From Halogranum gelatinilyticum (GTDB lineage Archaea; Halobacteriota; Halobacteria; Halobacteriales; Haloferacaceae): a stretch of 64,000 nt of DNA. The stretch lies in the NCBI RefSeq assembly GCF_900103715.1, contig NZ_FNHL01000001.1:725295-789294 (forward strand), given 5' to 3'. The notes beneath the pieces are model-generated. The model was given only the letters and a program-made list of their open reading frames with translations. It was not told the DNA's origin and did no database searches. The position numbers were made by a program, and so were the translations under genes. Below, piece after piece: positions 51,246 through 59,582 of the stretch (positions within the stretch are counted from its first letter, which is position 1; each line of letters starts with the position of its first letter).

Positions 51246-53381
51246 CTACTGCGGACTGGGACTGCTCGGACCCTTGTTGACGCTCTGTTGGCTCTTCTTC
51301 TTGTCGAGCGTCGACCCGGTGATGCTCTTGAGGCGGTCGATGAGCGAGTCCTTCTCCGGCTCGCCTTCGAGCGCCACATCGAGCACTTCGCTGATGTGCG
51401 AGACCGGGATGATCTCGACCATCTCCTTGTACTCGTCTTCGATCATGACGTCCTGCATGTTCGCCGCCGGAATGATGACGGTGTCCATGCCGGCCTTCGC
51501 GGCCGCCTCGATCTTGTGGGTGACCCCACCGACCGGGAGCACGTCGCCACGGACCGACAGCGAGCCGGTCATGGCGATGTTCTGTGCGACGCCGACGTTC
51601 TCCAGCGCGCTGATGACGGCGGTCGCCACCGTGACGGAGGCGGAGTCGCCGTCGACGCCCTCGTAGGCCTGCACGAACTGGATGTGGACGTCCTTCTCCG
51701 ACAGGTCCTCGTCGGAGAACTTCTTGATGATAGCCGAGACGTTCTGGACGGACTCCTCGGCGATCTCCTGAAGCTTCCCGGTCGCGATGACCTGACCGGG
51801 CCCCTGCGAGGGAGCCACTTCGGCCATGACGGGCATCACGATACCGGAGTCTTCGCCCATGACGGCGAGACCGTTGACGCGGCCGGTGACGTAGCCGTCG
51901 TTGACCGACAGCTCGTAGTCCTTGCGGCGCTGGATGTAGTCGTCGGCGATCTGCTGCTCGATGGAGCGCGAGCGGCGCTTGGCCTGCAGGACGTGTTCCC
52001 GCGTGACTCTGTCCGCGCCCTCCGCGCGGCCGATGTCGCCGGCGACGCGGACCAGCCCACCGAGGTTACGGAACTCGAGCGTGAGGTGGCCCTTGCGGCC
52101 CGCACGGCGGCGGGCTTCGAGGATGACCTCCTCGATCGCCTCGTGGTCGAAGGCGGGAAGCCGGCCGTCCTTGGCGACTTCCTGCGCGACGAAGCGGGCG
52201 TACTTGCGGCGCATCTCGGGGGTGTCCTCGATGGTGTCGTCCATGTAGACCTCGTACCCGTAGCCCTTGATACGGCTGCGGAGTGCGGGGTGCATGTTCT
52301 CCATCGCGTCGAGGTTCCCGGCGGCGATCATGACGAAGTCCGTCGGGACCGGCTCCGTCTGGACCATCGCACCCGAGGAGCGTTCGGACTGGCCGGTGAT
52401 ACCGAACTCGCCCTCCTGGATGGCGGTCATGAGATGCTGCTGGGAGCGGATGTCGAGCGTGTTGATCTCGTCGATGAACAGGACGCCCTTGTTCGCCTTG
52501 TGGATGGCACCGGGCTCGACGCGGTCGTGGCTCGGCGTCTCCATCCCACCCGACTGGAACGGGTCGTGGCGGACGTCGCCGAGGAGTGCACCCGCGTGCG
52601 CACCCGTGGAGTCCTCGAACGGCGCGGTCTTCGTGTCCGCGTTGTTGACGAGGAGGTTCGGCACCATCGCGTCGCCGCCGCGAGAACCGTAGCGGAAGGC
52701 GAGATAGATGATACCGGCCGCGAGGATGCCCAGCAAGATGTTGCCGACGATGAGGAGCGCGTAGCCCAGCACGACGGCGATGATGATCCACATGAGGAAC
52801 GAGCGCATCTGGTTGCGCTTGCGGGCTTCCTCCTTGTGGGCCTCGACGATCTGTTCGCCCTTGCCCGCGGGGACGGTCCGAACTTTCGGCCGGTTGCCGT
52901 CGTCGGGGTTGTGGTAGACGAGAACGTCCTGCAGCTCCTCCTTCGGGAGGAGTTCGGCCATCGCCTTGGCGAGCATCGATTTGCCCGTCCCGGGCGAGCC
53001 GATCATCATGACGTGTCGGCGCTGCTTTGCCGCTTTCATGACGACGTCCCGGGCGTGTTCCTGCCCGATGACCTGGTCGACGAGACGGTCAGGGACCTCG
53101 ATCTCGTCCGTCGAGTCTACGAGCAGTCCACCGAGGAGGTCATCTTCGTCGACGTCCTCTGCGATGTCTGCCGTGACCTCGACTGTGCTTCCGAGGTCTT
53201 CTATCGAGGGCTCGTCTGCCCCGGCACCGTGGTCGGGGTTGTGGCCCCGCTCACGCTGCCCGTTCGTCTCTTGGTCACCAGACACAGGGAACGACTCCTC
53301 CGGCTCCGAATCCTCGGATCCGTCGGTGTCGCGTGCCCCCTGCTCCGGGTGCCTGTCGTCATTGTCCATGTCGTTGCTCAT
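51246..53381 (-). CDS. lonB: Membrane-bound ATP-dependent protease LonB
   Basis: 711 aa. The AAA+ domain has Walker A GSPGTGKS (about residues 126-133) and Walker B GVLFIDEIN. Two membrane helices inserted in the AAA+ module (about 196-232: LMWIIIAVVLGYALLIVGNILLG onwards) are the archaeal LonB hallmark. The Ser/Lys protease dyad is Ser580 (DGDSASVTVA) and Lys623 (THKIEAA). The first 80 residues are an acidic haloarchaeal extension. LonB degrades regulatory and damaged proteins at the membrane and is essential in Haloferax. A perfect 14-bp palindrome abuts its TATA element. Confidence 0.97.
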   Translation of the reverse strand: MSNDMDNDDRHPEQGARDTDGSEDSEPEESFPVSGDQETNGQRERGHNPDHGAGADEPSIEDLGSTVEVTADIAEDVDEDDLLGGLLVDSTDEIEVPDRLVDQVIGQEHARDVVMKAAKQRRHVMMIGSPGTGKSMLAKAMAELLPKEELQDVLVYHNPDDGNRPKVRTVPAGKGEQIVEAHKEEARKRNQMRSFLMWIIIAVVLGYALLIVGNILLGILAAGIIYLAFRYGSRGGDAMVPNLLVNNADTKTAPFEDSTGAHAGALLGDVRHDPFQSGGMETPSHDRVEPGAIHKANKGVLFIDEINTLDIRSQQHLMTAIQEGEFGITGQSERSSGAMVQTEPVPTDFVMIAAGNLDAMENMHPALRSRIKGYGYEVYMDDTIEDTPEMRRKYARFVAQEVAKDGRLPAFDHEAIEEVILEARRRAGRKGHLTLEFRNLGGLVRVAGDIGRAEGADRVTREHVLQAKRRSRSIEQQIADDYIQRRKDYELSVNDGYVTGRVNGLAVMGEDSGIVMPVMAEVAPSQGPGQVIATGKLQEIAEESVQNVSAIIKKFSDEDLSEKDVHIQFVQAYEGVDGDSASVTVATAVISALENVGVAQNIAMTGSLSVRGDVLPVGGVTHKIEAAAKAGMDTVIIPAANMQDVMIEDEYKEMVEIIPVSHISEVLDVALEGEPEKDSLIDRLKSITGSTLDKKKSQQSVNKGPSSPSPQ

Positions 53382-53420
53382 AGAACTGTGTCGCTGTATA
53401 GTTCGTAGGGTGCGCGATTG

Positions 53421-53443
53421 ATATACTTTCTCCCCGCGGGGAG
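53421..53443 (-). promoter_or_regulatory. lonB promoter with 14-bp palindrome beside TATA
   Basis: On the minus strand CTCCCCGCGGGGAG (53430-53443, perfect palindrome) is directly followed by AAAGTATAT (53421-53429), the likely TATA element, about 43 nt before the lonB start. The palindrome occupies the BRE position, so a protein bound there could compete with or recruit TFB. Confidence 0.55.
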
Positions 53444-53515
53444 GTTCGCTGCATCAGCGTTCCGGGCCGCTTACGCCCAGTGACGCCCGTTTAGCCCCGA
53501 AACACCGACTCGCCG

Positions 53516-53526
53516 GGTTTATAAAT
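53516..53526 (+). promoter_or_regulatory. TATA element of NMNAT gene
   Basis: GGTTTATAAATA is the cleanest TATA box in the window. It is centred about 27 nt upstream of the ATG at 53548, which fits a leaderless transcript of the NMNAT gene and its downstream neighbours. Confidence 0.65.
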
Positions 53527-53547
53527 AATCGGCGGGAACGAGGGTGT

Positions 53548-54087
53548 ATGCGGGGGTTCTACATCGGTCGCTTCCAGCCGTACCACAACGGCCACCACCA
53601 CATGGTGAAGGAGATCGCCACCGAGGTCGACGAACTCGTCCTCGGCATCGGTAGCGCGGGCGACTCTCACTCGACGCGCAATCCGTTCACCGCGGGCGAA
53701 CGCGTCATGATGATCACCAAGTCGGTCGCCGAGTTCGACCTTACGACCTACGTCGTCCCCATCGAGGACCTCGACCGGAACTCGGTGTGGGTCAGCCACG
53801 TCCAGAGTATGTCGCCGAAGTTCGACGTCGCCTACTCCAACAACCCCCTCGTCATCCGGCTGTTCACGGAGGCCGGTGTCGAGGTGCGTCAGTCACCCAT
53901 GTTCCGTCGCGAGGTGCTGGAGGGGACGGAACTCCGCCAGCGGATGATCGACGACGACGGCAACTGGCGACATCTCGTCCCCGACCCCGCCGTCGACGTC
54001 ATCGACGAGATCGACGGCATCAACCGCATCCAGCAGGTCAGTGACAGCGATTCCAACGACGAGGCCGTGCCGGAGACACCCGAATGA
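53548..54087 (+). CDS. nadM: Nicotinamide-nucleotide adenylyltransferase (archaeal type)
   Basis: 179 aa. GFYIGRFQPYHNGHHHMVKEI is the nucleotidyltransferase start, with the HxGH motif as HNGH. IGSAGDSHSTRNPFTAGERVMMI and YVVPIEDLDRNSVWVSHVQ are the NMN-binding parts. SPMFRREVLEGTELRQRM replaces the ISxTxxR motif near the C-terminus. It makes NAD from NMN and ATP. It is followed 10 nt later by the SAM hydroxide adenosyltransferase gene and then by a UPF0126 gene 1 nt further on, a likely three-gene operon. Confidence 0.95.
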   Translation: MRGFYIGRFQPYHNGHHHMVKEIATEVDELVLGIGSAGDSHSTRNPFTAGERVMMITKSVAEFDLTTYVVPIEDLDRNSVWVSHVQSMSPKFDVAYSNNPLVIRLFTEAGVEVRQSPMFRREVLEGTELRQRMIDDDGNWRHLVPDPAVDVIDEIDGINRIQQVSDSDSNDEAVPETPE

Positions 54088-54097
54088 GCCTACACCA

Positions 54098-54883
54098 ATG
54101 TTGACACTCGCTTCAGACTTCGGAACCCCCTACCCCGCCGCGATGAAAGGCGTCGTCCTCGACCGACTGGGCGAGGACACCACGCTCGTCGACGTCGGCC
54201 ACGACTTCCCCCGACAGGACGTCCGCACGGCCGCCTTCTGGCTCCGCGAGACGCTGCCGTACTTCCCGCCCGCGGTCCATCTGGCGGTCGTCGACCCCGG
54301 CGTCGGTACCGACCGCGCGGCCCTCGCGGTTCGCGTCGGCGACCACGCGCTCGTCGGTCCCGACAACGGTCTCCTGCTCCCACCCGCGCGGGTGTTGGCC
54401 GAGCAGCAGGACGCCGACATCGAGGTCTTCGACGTCGCCTACGACGCCCCCGAATCGACCACCTTCCACGGCCGGGACGTCTTCGCGCCCGTCGCCGCCG
54501 AGGTACACGAGGTCGGCGTCGACGCGATGGCGCGTCTCGACGACCTGACGCGGCTGGACGAAGACGACTACGTCGACCTCGCGTTCTCCGAGCCGACGGT
54601 CGAACGCGACGGCGGTGCGACGACCGTCACCGGCGAAGTCCTCGTCATCGACGACTTCGGCAACACCATCACCAACGTTCCCGGTGAGGTGCTCGGCGAC
54701 GCCGACGAGGCCGTCGTCGAGGGGCTCACGGCCCCCATCGTCGAGGCGTTCGCCGACGTCTCCCGCGGCGACCGACTGCTCACCGTCGGCAGTCACGGCT
54801 ACGTCGAGTGCGACGTGAACCACGGCCGCGGCGACAAGGCCTTCGGGCTCACACTCGGCGACGAGGTTCGGTTCTCGTTCTGA
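54098..54883 (+). CDS. SAM hydroxide adenosyltransferase (SAM hydrolase) family
   Basis: 261 aa, DUF62 family. LTLASDFGTPYPAAMKGVVL carries the conserved Asp of the SAM site. VHLAVVDPGVGTDRAALAVR and LVGPDNGLLLPPA are typical, and IDDFGNTITNVP lies in the C-terminal beta-barrel. Characterised archaeal members hydrolyse SAM to adenosine and methionine using water or hydroxide. In the NMNAT operon it may act in adenosine or cofactor balance, which is inference. The ATG at 54098 (MLTLASDFG) is the family start; an upstream in-frame Met lies in the NMNAT gene and is rejected. Confidence 0.92.
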   Translation: MLTLASDFGTPYPAAMKGVVLDRLGEDTTLVDVGHDFPRQDVRTAAFWLRETLPYFPPAVHLAVVDPGVGTDRAALAVRVGDHALVGPDNGLLLPPARVLAEQQDADIEVFDVAYDAPESTTFHGRDVFAPVAAEVHEVGVDAMARLDDLTRLDEDDYVDLAFSEPTVERDGGATTVTGEVLVIDDFGNTITNVPGEVLGDADEAVVEGLTAPIVEAFADVSRGDRLLTVGSHGYVECDVNHGRGDKAFGLTLGDEVRFSF

Positions 54884-54884
54884 G

Positions 54885-55505
54885 ATGGACGCTTTCGACC
54901 TGATGAACGTCGTCGGCCTCGTGGCCTTCGCGATGGTCGGGTCGCTGAAAGCCGCCGACGCGGAGTTGGATCTCTTCGGCGTGACCGTCTTGGGTGTCCT
55001 CACCGCTCTCGGCGGCGGGACGATGCGCGACACGCTGGTCGGCCGGACGCCCGCCTCCTTGCAGTCCATTAGCGACATGAGCGTCGCCTTCGTCGGTGTC
55101 GCACTCGCCGTCGTGTTGTCTCGGCGAATCTCGGGTCGCTTGCGTGACCACCCCGCCATTCTCCTGCCCGACGCCGTCGGTCTCGCGGCCTTCGCCGCGA
55201 CGGGCGCGCTCGTCGGGACGCAGGCCGGACTCTCACCCTACGGCGTGGTCATCCTGGCGACGTTGACCGCCGTCGGCGGCGGCAGTCTGGCGGACCTGCT
55301 GTTGAACCGCGTACCGGTCGTCCTCCAAGAGGACTTCTACGCGACGCCCGCGCTGCTCGGCGGGGTGGTGTTCTGGCTCGTGACGCAACTGAGTGTCGCC
55401 GTCGACACGGCGGCACTGGTCTGTGCGGGCTTCGTCCTCTCGGTGCGGGTGCTCGCGCTGCGGTACGAGTGGGAACTGCCGCGGGTGTCAGGCACCCACG
55501 AGTAA
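54885..55505 (+). CDS. UPF0126/TRIC family membrane channel protein
   Basis: 206 aa with six or seven hydrophobic segments in two UPF0126 repeats. Each repeat has a Gly-rich loop: VLTALGGGTMRDTLVGR in the first and LTAVGGGSLADLLLNRVPVVLQ in the second. Prokaryotic TRIC proteins are trimeric cation channels. The second loop has Ala instead of Arg at the GGGxxRD position (SLADLL). The ATG is one base after the SAM hydrolase stop (TGAGATG), so it is in the NMNAT operon. A transport role for Na+ or K+ is family-based. Confidence 0.9.
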   Translation: MDAFDLMNVVGLVAFAMVGSLKAADAELDLFGVTVLGVLTALGGGTMRDTLVGRTPASLQSISDMSVAFVGVALAVVLSRRISGRLRDHPAILLPDAVGLAAFAATGALVGTQAGLSPYGVVILATLTAVGGGSLADLLLNRVPVVLQEDFYATPALLGGVVFWLVTQLSVAVDTAALVCAGFVLSVRVLALRYEWELPRVSGTHE

Positions 55506-55599
55506 CGTCGTCGGGTTGCTTCAGGAAGGATGTCAGGCTCGGCGTGAGTGAAGACACGGTCGAGCACGCTGTTGGCTGTTCAGAGCATGCTCGAGCACA

Positions 55600-56601
55600 T
55601 CACGCGGTCGCTGCTTCGGCCTCGATAGCCTGTAACTGTGCGAGGCGGCTCTCGAGCGAGGGGTGGAGTGTCGTCAGCGACGCGCCCCAGTAATTCTTAG
55701 TGACTGGGACGGTGGCGATTGAACTCGTCGTGCGTGCATACTGACGGAGGTCTTCACTTGGCGTGGCCGTCGACTCGTCGGATATCCTGTCGAGAGCCGA
55801 CGCTAACGCCGCCGGATTGCCCGTCAGCAACGCTGCAGCACGGTCCGCGGCGAGTTCCCGGCTGCGTGCGAAGATTCCGACGTTGATCGCTGCAACAGAT
55901 GCGAGGAGTGCTGCCACGAGCTCGATAAGGTTCGACGGACGGCCGTCCGTTGGCAGGAGTGTTTCCGCAGAGAGGAGTGGGAGGCGAATCATCGTATACA
56001 ACCGACTGTCGTGGTTCGCAATGTGTGCTAGCTCGTGAGCCAGTACCGCACGCAGTTCGTCAGCGGTGAGTAACTCGAGCAAGCCGCTGGAGACGACGAT
56101 GAAATCGGCTTCGGACCGACGATGTGTGACCTCCTCTCGTGGCTGAACAGTCGTATACGCGAGTGGCTGGCTCATCTCTCGAACACGGACCGTTGGTGGT
56201 TTCAGCCCCAACTGAAGGGCAAGACGGTCGACAGTCCGTTCGAGCTGTCGCTCAACGCTCACGTCGCCGGGCGGGCGCGTATTGGCCACTAACCGCTCGC
56301 GGTCGCTCCGAACGAACCTTACTACTGTCAATGAGGCCAGTCCCACCGCGATACTGCCTGCAACTGCCCAGAGTACCCACCACCACTCTTCGGGGACTGT
56401 AACCTGGCCGAGAGCAAGGAACTCTGCAGCGTACGTCGACAACAGCATTGCGACCACGACGCCGACTGCAGCGACGAGTCCCAGACCAGCCAACAGCATG
56501 AAGAGACTCGTGACGAGCGAGACACCAGCACGAACCGGTAGTGTCCACGAGCTGGCGTGTCCCATTTGTTTCTGATTAAAACGGCTGTACTGAAATGGCA
56601 T
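55600..56601 (-). CDS. M48 family membrane metalloprotease (HtpX-like)
   Basis: 333 aa. Two N-terminal membrane helices (SLVTSLFMLLAGLGLVAAV and WWWVLWAVAGSIAVGLASL) precede the peptidase. The zinc motif is HELAHIANHD, and the third ligand lies in SRELAADRAAALLTG. It resembles HtpX/M48B membrane-quality proteases. The ATG at 56601 is favoured by GGTGA 5 nt upstream; an ATG at 56565 and a TTG at 56613 are alternatives. Its composition is less acidic and its codons less GC-rich than neighbours, and two of the window's few CTAG sites fall in or beside it. Recent acquisition is possible. Confidence 0.88.
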   Translation of the reverse strand: MPFQYSRFNQKQMGHASSWTLPVRAGVSLVTSLFMLLAGLGLVAAVGVVVAMLLSTYAAEFLALGQVTVPEEWWWVLWAVAGSIAVGLASLTVVRFVRSDRERLVANTRPPGDVSVERQLERTVDRLALQLGLKPPTVRVREMSQPLAYTTVQPREEVTHRRSEADFIVVSSGLLELLTADELRAVLAHELAHIANHDSRLYTMIRLPLLSAETLLPTDGRPSNLIELVAALLASVAAINVGIFARSRELAADRAAALLTGNPAALASALDRISDESTATPSEDLRQYARTTSSIATVPVTKNYWGASLTTLHPSLESRLAQLQAIEAEAATA

Positions 56602-56961
56602 TCGGTTCACCAACAGTTCCGTTCGCGTCTCTCCGTAGACACTTGTAGACGACCCGCCACCGATGTCTCGCTAGAGCCTCGCGGTGGGCACGCTCACTCC
56701 CGACACAGAACTGGCCGCGGGACACCGGCGTCGGGCGGATACGGTCCAGCCGTCAGCGACGTGCTCTCGCAGGTCACTGTTTCGTCGCGTGGGAACGGCT
56801 CGTCTGCTGTCGCGTGTCGGACCCAAAGGCGGTCAGATGCAGTTTCGCTCTCGTAGGAACCGTCGGTTCGGTCCGTTACTGGCTCTGGGACGGCCTGCTG
56901 GGACCGTTGTCCGGTGGCGACGAGTTACTGCTCGAAAAGATACTGTTGTCGGTTCGGTCGC
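56602..56961. other. 360-bp gene-free stretch between M48 peptidase and thermosome gene
   Basis: No convincing gene is seen on either strand. Short open frames lack haloarchaeal codon bias and acidic composition. The thermosome end of it holds CGAG-TTACTG-CTCG followed on the minus strand by CTTTT (56930-56945), a possible terminator. The remainder could be remnant DNA from the insertion that brought the M48 gene, or its 5' control region. Confidence 0.5.
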
Positions 56962-58530
56962 TTACTCGGCCGCGATGACGTCGTCGATGCGGACGATCAT
57001 CGTCGCAGCCTCGGTCGCGGACTCGACTGCCTCGCGCTTCACGGCGGCGGGGTCGATGATGCCGTATTCGACGGGGTCGGCGACCTCACCCTTCTGGCCG
57101 TGGGCGATGATGCCGGCGCGGCCCTCCTTGTCGAACATGGCGCGGAGGTCGACGATGGCGTCGATGGGGTCCATGCCGGTGTTCTCGGCGAGCGTGCGCG
57201 GCAGGGCGTCGATGGCGTCGGCGAACGCTTCGACGGCGAGCTGCTTGCGGCCCGTGATGCCCGCGGCCTCCGAGCGGATGTGGTCCGAGATGGCGATTTC
57301 GGTGCAGCCTGCACCGGGGACGACGCCGCCCTTGTTGAGCGCGGCGATGACGACGTCGACGGCGTCCTCCATGGCGCGTTCGAGTTCGTCGACGACGTGT
57401 TCGGTGCCGCCGCGGAGGAACAGCGTCACGGACTTGGCCGCGTCGCCGCCCTCGATGAAGGTGAGTTCGTCGTCACCGTACTTCTCGACGTGGACGTTGT
57501 CGACGTGGCCGAAGTCGGATTTGTCGATGTCCGAGAGCGAGCCGAGCCGCTTCGCACCGGTCGCGCGGGCGAGTGCCTTCGCGTCCGAGGACTTGACGTT
57601 CTTGAACGCGAGGATGCCCGCGTCGGCGAGATAGCCCGCGACGCGGTCGTCGATCTTCTTCGAGCAGAAGACGACGTCGACGCCGGCTTCCGAAAGGGTC
57701 TTCGCGTAGCCGCGGAGTTCGGTGTCCTCGGCCGCGATGGCCGCGTTGAGCTGGTCGACGGAGGTGATGTTGTACTCCGCTTTCGACTCGCCCTTGCGGA
57801 CTTCGAGCTTCATGTCGAGAACAGCGACCGTCGCGTCCTCGACGGACTTGGGCATGTTGTCGTTCGCGCGCTCCTTGTCGATGACGACGCCTTCGACGAG
57901 TTCCGTCGCCGAGGAGGAGGCACCCGTGCGGGTCAGGAGACGGATGTGGTCGCGGTTAATCTTCTCACCGTCGGCGACGTGGCGGACCGCGTCGACGACG
58001 AGCTTCGCGAGGGCGTCGGCGGTGACGTCGCCGGTGCCCTTGCCGGTCATCGAGGACTCGGCGACCTGGACGAGGATCTCGTCGTCGAGGTCGATGTCGA
58101 GGACCATCGCGTCGATGGCCTCCTGTGCGAGCCGCGCGCCCTCGTGGTAGCCCTCGACGATGACCGTCGGGTGGAGGTCGGCGTCGAGCAGGTCTTCGGC
58201 CTGCGCGAGGAGTTCACCGGTGAGGACGGCCGCGGTCGTCGTGCCGTCGCCGACCTCTTCCTCCTGGGTCTGGGCGACTTCGACGATCATCTGCGCGGCG
58301 GGGTGCTCGATGTCCATCTCCTCGAGGATGGTCGCGCCGTCGTTCGTGATGACGACGGTGCCCGAGGAGTCGACGAGCATCTTGTCCATCCCACGGGGAC
58401 CCAGTGTGGTTCGGACCGCGTTGGCGACCGCTTTGCCCGCGCGGATGTTGGAGTCTTGGGCGGCCTGACCGCGGGTCCGCTGGCTACCTTCCGAGAGAAT
58501 GAACAGGGGTTGCTGCATGCGACTTGCCAT
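56962..58530 (-). CDS. Thermosome (group II chaperonin) subunit
   Basis: 522 aa. [15 protein letters not shown] and [20 protein letters not shown] are the N-terminal ATP-site blocks, [19 protein letters not shown] holds the catalytic-loop GDGTT, and [18 protein letters not shown] is the C-terminal equatorial block. It forms eight- or nine-fold double rings that fold proteins with ATP. The protein ends in IDDVIAAE, without the Gly/Met-rich GGM tail of most thermosome subunits. In this it resembles the third (gamma, CCT3-like) haloarchaeal subunit. The ATG at 58528-58530 has GAGG 10 nt upstream, and CATATATAG is the TATA element at 58567-58576. Confidence 0.95.
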   Translation of the reverse strand: MASRMQQPLFILSEGSQRTRGQAAQDSNIRAGKAVANAVRTTLGPRGMDKMLVDSSGTVVITNDGATILEEMDIEHPAAQMIVEVAQTQEEEVGDGTTTAAVLTGELLAQAEDLLDADLHPTVIVEGYHEGARLAQEAIDAMVLDIDLDDEILVQVAESSMTGKGTGDVTADALAKLVVDAVRHVADGEKINRDHIRLLTRTGASSSATELVEGVVIDKERANDNMPKSVEDATVAVLDMKLEVRKGESKAEYNITSVDQLNAAIAAEDTELRGYAKTLSEAGVDVVFCSKKIDDRVAGYLADAGILAFKNVKSSDAKALARATGAKRLGSLSDIDKSDFGHVDNVHVEKYGDDELTFIEGGDAAKSVTLFLRGGTEHVVDELERAMEDAVDVVIAALNKGGVVPGAGCTEIAISDHIRSEAAGITGRKQLAVEAFADAIDALPRTLAENTGMDPIDAIVDLRAMFDKEGRAGIIAHGQKGEVADPVEYGIIDPAAVKREAVESATEAATMIVRIDDVIAAE

Positions 58531-58566
58531 GATGAGTAAACCTCGACGTTCCAATGGTTAGCGGTT

Positions 58567-58576
58567 CTATATATGC
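58567..58576 (-). promoter_or_regulatory. TATA element of thermosome gene
   Basis: CATATATAGA on the minus strand is an evident TATA box about 40 nt upstream of the thermosome ATG, giving a short leader that contains the GAGG ribosome site. Group II chaperonin promoters in haloarchaea are heat-induced through this region. No specific heat-shock operator is claimed here. Confidence 0.55.
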
Positions 58577-58692
58577 GTTTCTATTGTGGTCCAGAAAACC
58601 GCAAGACTGCGTCGGGGTGGTCTGTCGCGTGCTCGCACGGCACCCAGGTCGGTATCGACAGGAACATAACGGCCGATACGGAGATGTGGACG

Positions 58693-59523
58693 ATGTTGGA
58701 GTTGGAGCACGGCTTCCGGGTCGTCGACGTGAACGCACAGCTCGACCCCGACGCGGGGTCGGTCGCGGCCCGTGGTCGGGAGATCACGCCCGAACGCCTC
58801 GAACGCGAGATGCATCAGGCGGGGGTCGTCCGGGCGGTCGTCTCGCCGGGACGGCGGCCACGAGAGGAGGGCTATCTCCGCGCGAACAACGCCGTCGCCC
58901 GGCTGAGCGTCGACCGCCCGTTCGTCGCCTTCGCGCGGCTCAACGGTGCTCGCGACCCCGGAAGCAAGACCACCTCGCGGCTCCGCAACCTCACCGCCTC
59001 GCGCAAAGAATACCACGTCTCGCCGGACGACGTCGAACAGTACGCCTACGACGGCCGGTTTCACGGCTTCGTCGTCGACCCCGTCCACGACGGGTTGCCC
59101 GACGACGAGGTGCTGGACCGGCTCGACGACGTCGGCCTGCCCATCCTCGTCCACGCGGGCGTCGATTTCACGCCGACCGCTGTCGCCGACGCGCTCCTCG
59201 GCTACGACTTCCCCGTCGTCCTCACGAGCTTCGGCGGCTTCCCGCTCGACCGCGACCTGATGGCGACGGCCATCGACCTGCTCGCCGAGTACGACGACCT
59301 CTACTTAGAGACGAGTTTCGTCCGCTACCGTGCGGTCCTCGAACGCGCACTCCGGGAACATCCCGACCGCGTGCTGTTCGGCAGCGGCGCGCCCGAGACA
59401 CATCCGGACGTGGGCGTCATGGAACTACTCACACTCGACGTCTCGGAGGATGCGATGACCCGCGCGTTCTCGAACAATCCGTCGCGCGTCGTCGAGGGGT
59501 TGGCTCCGGGGAGCGACGAGTAG
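58693..59523 (+). CDS. Amidohydrolase-related TIM-barrel protein with lost HxH
   Basis: 276 aa. The fold order of metal-dependent amidohydrolases/TIM-barrel hydrolases (TatD or ACMSD-like) is visible: FRVVDVNAQLDPDAG, GVVRAVVSPGRRP, VAFARLNGARDPG, LPILVHAGVDFTPTAV, VVLTSFGGFPLDRDLM, LYLETSFVRYRAVLE and VLFGSGAPETHPDVG. The first metal motif HxH is NxQ here (Asn14, Gln16), while the His after strand 5 (LVHAG) is kept. Catalysis in the usual way is doubtful. The ATG at 58693 has GGAG 9 nt upstream; an ATG 9 nt earlier is possible. Confidence 0.78.
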   Translation: MLELEHGFRVVDVNAQLDPDAGSVAARGREITPERLEREMHQAGVVRAVVSPGRRPREEGYLRANNAVARLSVDRPFVAFARLNGARDPGSKTTSRLRNLTASRKEYHVSPDDVEQYAYDGRFHGFVVDPVHDGLPDDEVLDRLDDVGLPILVHAGVDFTPTAVADALLGYDFPVVLTSFGGFPLDRDLMATAIDLLAEYDDLYLETSFVRYRAVLERALREHPDRVLFGSGAPETHPDVGVMELLTLDVSEDAMTRAFSNNPSRVVEGLAPGSDE

Positions 59524-59555
59524 CGGGTCGCTCGCGAGAGCGACGACTGACACTT

Positions 59556-59582
59556 ACCGCCAGTCGCACTCACCGCCAGTCG
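59556..59582. repeat. Duplicated 3' end of glycosyltransferase gene
   Basis: ACCGCCAGTCG occurs at 59572-59582, within the last codons of the minus-strand glycosyltransferase gene, and again at 59556-59566 after its stop, with a period of 16 bp. The gene end was duplicated past its stop, as at two other loci in the window. Confidence 0.65.
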
